Source: Acidimicrobiaceae bacterium (GTDB taxonomy: Bacteria > Actinomycetota > Acidimicrobiia > Acidimicrobiales > Aldehydirespiratoraceae). Taken from it: 17,050 nt of DNA. How positions within the stretch are numbered: the first letter of the stretch is position 1; every line of letters begins with the position of its first letter. A model generated the notes under the pieces. The model searched no databases. It saw only the letters and a list, made by a program, of their open reading frames with translations, and was not told where the DNA came from. Made by a program: the position numbers and the translations under genes. The stretch covers positions 15,845 through 32,894 of the forward strand of contig VXNG01000170.1 of NCBI GenBank assembly GCA_009840695.1, in the 5' to 3' direction. This document shows, piece after piece, positions 13,663 to 17,050 of the stretch.

Positions 13663-14187
13663 TCAGCCGGGTCCCCACAGGCCGGGCCCGTCGAGGTGCG
13701 GTCCGGTGGTGCCGCCGACGTCCATGGCGCCGAGCCCGAGCTTGCGGTGGTCCCAGCTGCGGACCCGTTCGGCGTCGAGGCGCACCGCCACCCGCTTGCG
13801 CAGCATCGCCTCCACCAGCGGCCGCACGTCCTCGGAGTAGGGAGCGGTGTAGCGCTCCCAGACGTTGACCCCCACCCGCCAGATCTCTTCGGGATCGGTG
13901 ACGACCACCCCGCGGCCCTCCAGCGACACCCCCCGCAGGGTGTCGTAGGTGTTGCCGGCTTCGATCATCACCGACATCCGGTCGTCACGGCCGAGGTTGA
14001 CGATCTTCTGGGCCTTGGCCTTGGATTCCAGCCACACCCGGCCATCGAGCCAGGCGTACCACATGGCCACCAGGTGCGGCATGCCGCCGGGACCGACGGT
14101 GGCCATCGTGCAGGTGCGTGACTGGTCGATGAAGAGAGCCAGCTCCTCGCCGGTCATCTCGATCTGCGATCGCTGGTTCTGTCCCAC
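13663..14187 (-). CDS. PPOX-fold protein, second copy
   Basis: This 174-residue protein has the same fold as its neighbour but differs clearly in sequence, so it is a paralogue and not a recent duplicate. MATVGPGGMPHLVAMWYAW, VWLESKAKAQKIVNLGRDDR and VSLEGRGVVVTDPEE align with the PPOX strand order. The last 20 residues are Gly/Pro-rich and probably disordered. The start is GTG 14187 with AGAGGA 6-7 nt upstream; a Met at residue 11 is a weaker alternative. It is the first gene of the PPOX-PPOX-SDR run and diverges from the ABM-domain gene. FMN, F420 or heme binding are all known in this superfamily; the substrate is not identifiable. Confidence 0.82.
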   Translation of the reverse strand: MGQNQRSQIEMTGEELALFIDQSRTCTMATVGPGGMPHLVAMWYAWLDGRVWLESKAKAQKIVNLGRDDRMSVMIEAGNTYDTLRGVSLEGRGVVVTDPEEIWRVGVNVWERYTAPYSEDVRPLVEAMLRKRVAVRLDAERVRSWDHRKLGLGAMDVGGTTGPHLDGPGLWGPG

Positions 14188-14210
14188 CGCGGTTCCTCTA
14201 TGTCGCTCTC

Positions 14211-14267
14211 GAGAATCTGAGTCGAGAAGCTATGCCTCCAGGGCACAATACCGGCACCGAGATTCTC
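14211..14267. repeat. Inverted repeat in the divergent spacer
   Basis: GAGAATCT (14211-14218) and AGATTCTC (14260-14267) are perfect 8-base inverted arms, 41 bases apart, in the spacer between the PPOX and ABM genes. TCGAGAA also repeats directly at 14209-14215 and 14222-14228. They may be two half-sites for a looping repressor or chance; each arm lies close to one of the two start regions. No good promoter hexamers are evident beside them. Confidence 0.35.
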
Positions 14268-14286
14268 CAAGAGAAGGGCGAGAAGC

Positions 14287-14592
14287 ATGTCGAAGGTCTC
14301 AGTGTTCGCGAAGTTCTCCTGCCAAGAAGGCAGGGGTGACGAGATGGACGAGGCCCTGCGGGCCGTCGTCGCGGCGAGCGAGTTGGTGGACGGCGTCGAG
14401 TCCTACTCCTATCACCGAGGCGACGACGGCACGTACTGGTTCTTCGCGCTCATGTCGAGCATGGAAGCGGCCCAGCAGCACGGCAACAACGAGGCCATGC
14501 AGGCGGCCATGCCGGCCCTGATGGCGCTCATGGCCGGCCCACCCGACATGGCCATGACCACTCCGGTGGCCGCCAACGGCTTCGACTTCTGA
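14287..14592 (+). CDS. Small ABM-domain (antibiotic biosynthesis monooxygenase-like) protein
   Basis: This 101-residue protein has the dimeric alpha-beta ABM fold pattern: first strand VSVFAKFSCQEGRGDEM, helix with DEALRAVV, then GVESYSYHRGDDGTYWFFALMSSMEAAQQH. Proteins of this family (YgiN-like, heme or quinol monooxygenases) act on small aromatics or have undefined roles. The C-terminal third is rich in Met and Ala. Start ATG 14287 with AAGGG 8 nt upstream. It diverges from the PPOX operon and converges with VapC. Function remains broad. Confidence 0.8.
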   Translation: MSKVSVFAKFSCQEGRGDEMDEALRAVVAASELVDGVESYSYHRGDDGTYWFFALMSSMEAAQQHGNNEAMQAAMPALMALMAGPPDMAMTTPVAANGFDF

Positions 14593-14623
14593 CGGCTGGC
14601 TCGGGCTCAGGCGGCCCGGACGG

Positions 14624-15007
14624 TCAGGCGGCCTGCACGTCGGTCCGGGCGAAGTCCTCTCCTACGAAGAGCAGGGGCAGCCCCATCCGGCGGGCCAGCG
14701 CATACGAGAACGTGTCGCCGTAGTTGAGTCCCGCTGGGTGCCTGCCCCTGCCGAAGCGTCGCCAGCACACCAGCGCCTCGTCGGCGAGTCCTTGATCGAC
14801 CGGCTCGACCCTGACTCCGATACGGGCCAGGAGCTCTTCCAGTAGCTGGGCACCAGCAGGGCCTGCTCGCGCCTCTACCACGATGCCGAGTTCCACGCGG
14901 GTGGCGGCCGACATGATGCAGGGCGCCTCCATCAGCTTGTGTTCGACACCCTCGGCGCCCGGTTCGCCGAACAGCACAGCGACAACCGCCGACGTGTCGA
15001 CCACCAT
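14624..15007 (-). CDS. vapC: VapC-family PIN-domain toxin ribonuclease
   Basis: This 127-residue PIN-domain protein is the toxin of a type II pair and should cut RNA with bound magnesium. Acidic residues fall where expected: Asp4 (MVVDTSAVV), Glu39 (ATRVELGIV), Asp98 (NYGDTFSYALA) and Asp118 (GEDFA). All four are present, so the nuclease is probably active. The ATG at 15007 overlaps the antitoxin TGA by one base (TGATG). A GTG one codon upstream is possible, but the family normally begins MVxDTSA. No clear ribosome site is seen, so it is probably translated by coupling to VapB. Confidence 0.93.
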   Translation of the reverse strand: MVVDTSAVVAVLFGEPGAEGVEHKLMEAPCIMSAATRVELGIVVEARAGPAGAQLLEELLARIGVRVEPVDQGLADEALVCWRRFGRGRHPAGLNYGDTFSYALARRMGLPLLFVGEDFARTDVQAA

Positions 15008-15249
15008 CACGACGGCAGGCCGTGCTTGTCGTAGCCGATGATGTCCTCGGGGCTGCGTTCATCAAGCACCGTCAGCTCCTGGAACCGCTCGATGATGTCG
15101 TCCAGTGCTCGGTTGCGCTGACGTCGCCGTTCCAGGTCGAGGCGGGTCTTGAGGGACGCGACGATCGCCTCGGTGATCGACTCCCCCGTCATCTCCGCCA
15201 GCTCCCGGGCCAGCTGGTCGGCCTCGGCACTCTTGATGCTCAACACCAT
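15007..15249 (-). CDS. vapB: VapB-family antitoxin (ribbon-helix-helix type)
   Basis: This 80-residue antitoxin has an N-terminal DNA-binding segment (MVLSIKSAEADQLARELAEM, then TGESITEAIVASL) of the Rv0623-like family, followed by a charged helix and a C-terminal tail that would wrap the toxin. ATG 15249 is chosen over a TTG three codons upstream because family members begin MxLSIK and because a TATATT box ends 7 nt before it (leaderless). Its dimer with VapC should repress the operator at 15249-15274. Confidence 0.92.
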   Translation of the reverse strand: MVLSIKSAEADQLARELAEMTGESITEAIVASLKTRLDLERRRQRNRALDDIIERFQELTVLDERSPEDIIGYDKHGLPS

Positions 15250-15274
15250 AGGTACCAATATACCTACTTAGGTA
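15249..15274. promoter_or_regulatory. vapBC operator: three half-sites
   Basis: TAGGTA (15249-15254), TACCTA (15261-15266) and TAGGTA (15269-15274) form two perfect inverted repeats sharing the middle half-site, with 6-base and 2-base spacers. The array spans the -10 box and reaches the start codon. Autorepression of vapBC operons through such repeats is established; binding here is inferred. Confidence 0.65.
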
Positions 15275-15286
15275 GAACACTGCCAG
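15257..15286 (-). promoter_or_regulatory. vapBC promoter, leaderless
   Basis: On the minus strand CTGGCA (15281-15286) lies 18 nt before TATATT (15257-15262), which is 7 nt before the ATG at 15249. Four of six -35 bases match TTGACA. The spacing to the start codon equals that at the deaminase and Rieske genes. Confidence 0.55.
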
Positions 15287-15324
15287 CGGGGCTGGGTTCT
15301 GTCATTGCGCCTATCGGCGGGCCG

Positions 15325-15345
15325 CGGCGGGGCTACGCTCCGCCG
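15325..15345 (+). other. Strong stem-loop upstream of the Ldh_2 gene
   Basis: CGGCGGGGC and GCTCCGCCG pair over 9 bases (one G-T wobble) with loop TAC. No T-run follows on either strand, so it is a poor intrinsic terminator. TACGCT (15334-15339) within it is a possible TANNNT -10 box for the gene at 15374, but no -35 is evident. The two readings cannot be separated here. Confidence 0.35.
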
Positions 15346-15373
15346 ACCGTCCCGGGTCGAGGGAGGAGGCGGA

Positions 15374-16429
15374 GTGGCTGACGAATCGACCCAGCCTGAG
15401 ACCATTGCCGAGCCGGTCCATGTCGTCGGCGTAGAGGAGCTGACCGCCCTCGCCACCGACGTGATGACCCGCATCGGCTGCGATCCCGACATCGCGGCGG
15501 AGATCGCCGAGCATCTCGTGGGCGCGGACCTGCGAGGTGTGCCGTCACACGGCACGATGCGGCTGACTCAGTACGCCAGGATGGCCGAGACCGGCTACCT
15601 CGACGCCGATGCTCGCCCGAGCGCGGCGCGGAACGCAGCCGGCCGCATCGTGGTCGACGGCAACGGCGGCTTCGGCCACCCCGCCGTTGCGCTGGGCATG
15701 AGTCTGGGCATCGAGGAATGCCGCGATGCGGGGATGTCGGTTGTGGCGGTGCAGAACTGCGGGCATACCGGCCGGATGGGCACCTACTCGGAGACGGCCG
15801 CCGAGGCCGGGATGTTCTCGATCATCTGCGGTGGCGGGCGGCGGCAACGGTGGCGCCAGGTGGCACCGCACGGAGGAATCGACCCCAAGTTGCCCACCAA
15901 CCCGTACTCGTTCGGGTTCCCGGCCGGCGAAGGCGGCCCAGTGATCGTGGACTTCGCCACCGGCATGGTGTCGGGCGGCAAGGTCATGAACGCCCAGGTA
16001 CGCGGCGTGCAGCTCGACGGCGAGTACCTGCTGACTGCCGACGGCACGCCCAGTGCCGATCCCGGCGCGTACCTCGACGGCGGCGCCATCCGGCCCTTCG
16101 CAGGCGCCCGCGGCTACGGCATGGGACTCATGGCCGAGATCGTGGCGACCGCGCTGATGGGCACGGCCACGGTCGAAGCGAACTGGCTCATCATGCTGGT
16201 GAACACCGCTTGCTACCGGGCACCCGACGTGGTGGTCGCCGCCGTCGAGAAGATTCTCGACGATGTCTGCTCGACTCGCCCCGCTCCGGGCTTCGACCGG
16301 GTCGAGATTCCCGGCCAGCGGGAGCACGCCCTGGCTCAACAGCGCCGCCGCGATGGCATACCGATCCCAGTGCCGGTGTGGACCAGCCTGATGGAACTGG
16401 ACGAGAGGCTGCCCTCAGAGCGAGCGTGA
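15374..16429 (+). CDS. Ldh_2-family NAD(P)-dependent dehydrogenase (malate/L-lactate/ureidoglycolate type)
   Basis: This 351-residue cytoplasmic oxidoreductase belongs to the Ldh_2 family, which reduces 2-oxoacids or oxidises 2-hydroxyacids and related compounds such as ureidoglycolate. Visible landmarks are VPSHGTMRL (His59), NCGHTGRMG, GGIDPKLPTNP (usually GTNP), VDFATGMVSGGK and GARGYGMGLMAEI. These are the catalytic His and the nucleotide-binding segments. The GTG at 15374 with GGAGG 4 nt upstream is preferred over an open frame reaching back to 15305, whose extra residues look non-coding. The resulting length is normal. It converges with the small putative lipoprotein gene, 11 bases apart. 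It cannot be tied to a pathway from neighbours. Confidence 0.9.
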   Translation: MADESTQPETIAEPVHVVGVEELTALATDVMTRIGCDPDIAAEIAEHLVGADLRGVPSHGTMRLTQYARMAETGYLDADARPSAARNAAGRIVVDGNGGFGHPAVALGMSLGIEECRDAGMSVVAVQNCGHTGRMGTYSETAAEAGMFSIICGGGRRQRWRQVAPHGGIDPKLPTNPYSFGFPAGEGGPVIVDFATGMVSGGKVMNAQVRGVQLDGEYLLTADGTPSADPGAYLDGGAIRPFAGARGYGMGLMAEIVATALMGTATVEANWLIMLVNTACYRAPDVVVAAVEKILDDVCSTRPAPGFDRVEIPGQREHALAQQRRRDGIPIPVPVWTSLMELDERLPSERA

Positions 16430-16440
16430 AGTCGCCGAAC

Positions 16441-16920
16441 TCATGAGCAGCTGTCGCGAAGCCTGTCCAGGGTGATCTCGGCCGCTTCCCCGGGGGCGGA
16501 GAGGCCGTCGACGCGGGCGCACAGCGCGGCCGATCCCGATACCAGTTCGTCGCAGCCGACGGCGACAGCGTCCCGGGTTTGTTCGATCATGGCGTTGCCC
16601 AGCCATTGTCCCGCGCTCGCCACCGCCGGGCTCGTCTCGTCCAGGTCCGCCTCCGTGGCCGTCCCGAGCCGGTCGAGGTACTCCTGCTGGAGCATGGCCC
16701 ACCGGTCGGCCAGCGCCTCGCATCCGAGCGCGGCATCGAACCGCTCAACGGTTGCGCTGCCCGTCATCGCGGGCTCATGGCCGGCGGTGCCGCACGCTGT
16801 GCCGATCACCGCGATCGCGCCTGCGAGCCAGCAGGATGCTCGCCTCGCCCACTTCCACGACGGGTTGCACTGAGCGAGGCACGGCGGATGCTCGGCGGTC
16901 GGAGCTTCAGTGCCCGTCAT
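16441..16920 (-). CDS. Hypothetical small secreted/lipoprotein with paired cysteines
   Basis: I do not recognise a family. The 159-residue reading from ATG 16920 has a long N-region, then a basic-hydrophobic stretch (KWARRASCWLAGAIAVIGTAC) that looks like a lipoprotein or secretion signal, though GTAC is not a classical lipobox. The mature part is acidic and helical with four cysteines (LGCEAL, VGCDEL, ALCARV, DSCS), suitable for two disulfides outside the cytoplasm. GTG 16971 gives a longer form but overlaps the end of the upstream gene; neither start has a good ribosome site. It follows that gene by 31 bases. The coding call rests on the signal-like segment and open frame only. Confidence 0.55.
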   Translation of the reverse strand: MTGTEAPTAEHPPCLAQCNPSWKWARRASCWLAGAIAVIGTACGTAGHEPAMTGSATVERFDAALGCEALADRWAMLQQEYLDRLGTATEADLDETSPAVASAGQWLGNAMIEQTRDAVAVGCDELVSGSAALCARVDGLSAPGEAAEITLDRLRDSCS

Positions 16921-16951
16921 GTGAACGACACGGCGCGTCCGAGCCGCTGGA

Positions 16952-17050
16952 TCAGGCTCGACGGAGAACACTCAGGTCCAGGTCCAGCCGTCCAGTGAGC
17001 CGTTCGGCGGCGGCCTCGGCCTCGGCCCTCACCTCAGCCTCGTCGACCCG
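16952..17050 (-). CDS. C-terminus of an unidentified gene (partial)
   Basis: The minus-strand frame ending with TGA at 16952-16954 is open to the right edge (32 codons); the other two minus frames contain stops within the first 21 bases. The peptide is strongly helical and charged (EAEVRAEAEAAAERLTG), ending in LDLDLSVLRRA. No family can be named from so short a tail. It would be the gene directly upstream of the small putative lipoprotein. Confidence 0.5.
   Translation of the reverse strand, partial: RVDEAEVRAEAEAAAERLTGRLDLDLSVLRRA

Noticed and set aside
1..17050. CRISPR arrays, insertion sequences, tRNA or rRNA genes, phage or integrase genes
   Set aside because: Searched by eye on both strands; no evenly spaced repeats, transposase motifs, cloverleaf-like ends or rRNA-like conserved blocks were seen. 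A covariance-model scan would be needed to exclude small RNAs.

Overview
The window is GC-rich bacterial DNA, packed with genes and using GTG and TTG starts freely. Two genes resemble F420-type split-barrel (PPOX-fold) oxidoreductases, there is a VapBC pair of the mycobacterial kind, and several genes have a TANNNT box exactly 7 nt before the start codon (leaderless transcripts). Together these point to an actinobacterium. An uncultured acidimicrobial lineage is my guess, but this is inference. I see no rRNA, tRNA, CRISPR array, insertion sequence or phage gene, and no gene-free stretch longer than about 190 bases.

Block 1 (1-7041, minus strand) reads as one catabolic and uptake unit. In transcription order it holds an adenosine-deaminase-like amidohydrolase, a GntR/FCD regulator, an M20 metallohydrolase, then a nucleoside-type (BMP/NupOPQ-like) ABC importer: a double ATPase, two permeases and, after a 188-base gap with its own possible promoter, the start of a lipoprotein that is probably the binding protein. 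Most junctions overlap or are only a few bases apart. A folate-dependent GcvT-family protein (7089-8348) is divergently transcribed from the same short AT-rich promoter region. The likely theme is import and dismantling of a purine-like or modified nucleoside, with the M20 enzyme removing an acyl or amino-acid group and the GcvT protein taking a one-carbon unit. The substrate cannot be read from the sequence.

Block 2 (8366-11147, minus strand) holds a duplicated, histidine-rich lipoprotein ending in a cupredoxin-like domain, a beta-carbonic anhydrase 10 bases behind it, and a metallo-beta-lactamase-fold hydrolase whose frame is broken near 8904-8961.

Block 3 (11215-14592): a Rieske oxygenase of the CntA/GbcA type on the plus strand faces a minus-strand run of two PPOX-fold proteins and a short-chain dehydrogenase. 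A small ABM-domain monooxygenase diverges from that run. This looks like oxidative catabolism of a small organic, perhaps quaternary amine, compound.

Block 4 (14624-17050): a VapBC toxin-antitoxin pair with a clear three-half-site operator, an Ldh_2-family NAD(P) dehydrogenase, a small cysteine-containing putative lipoprotein, and the tail of a further minus-strand gene at the right edge.
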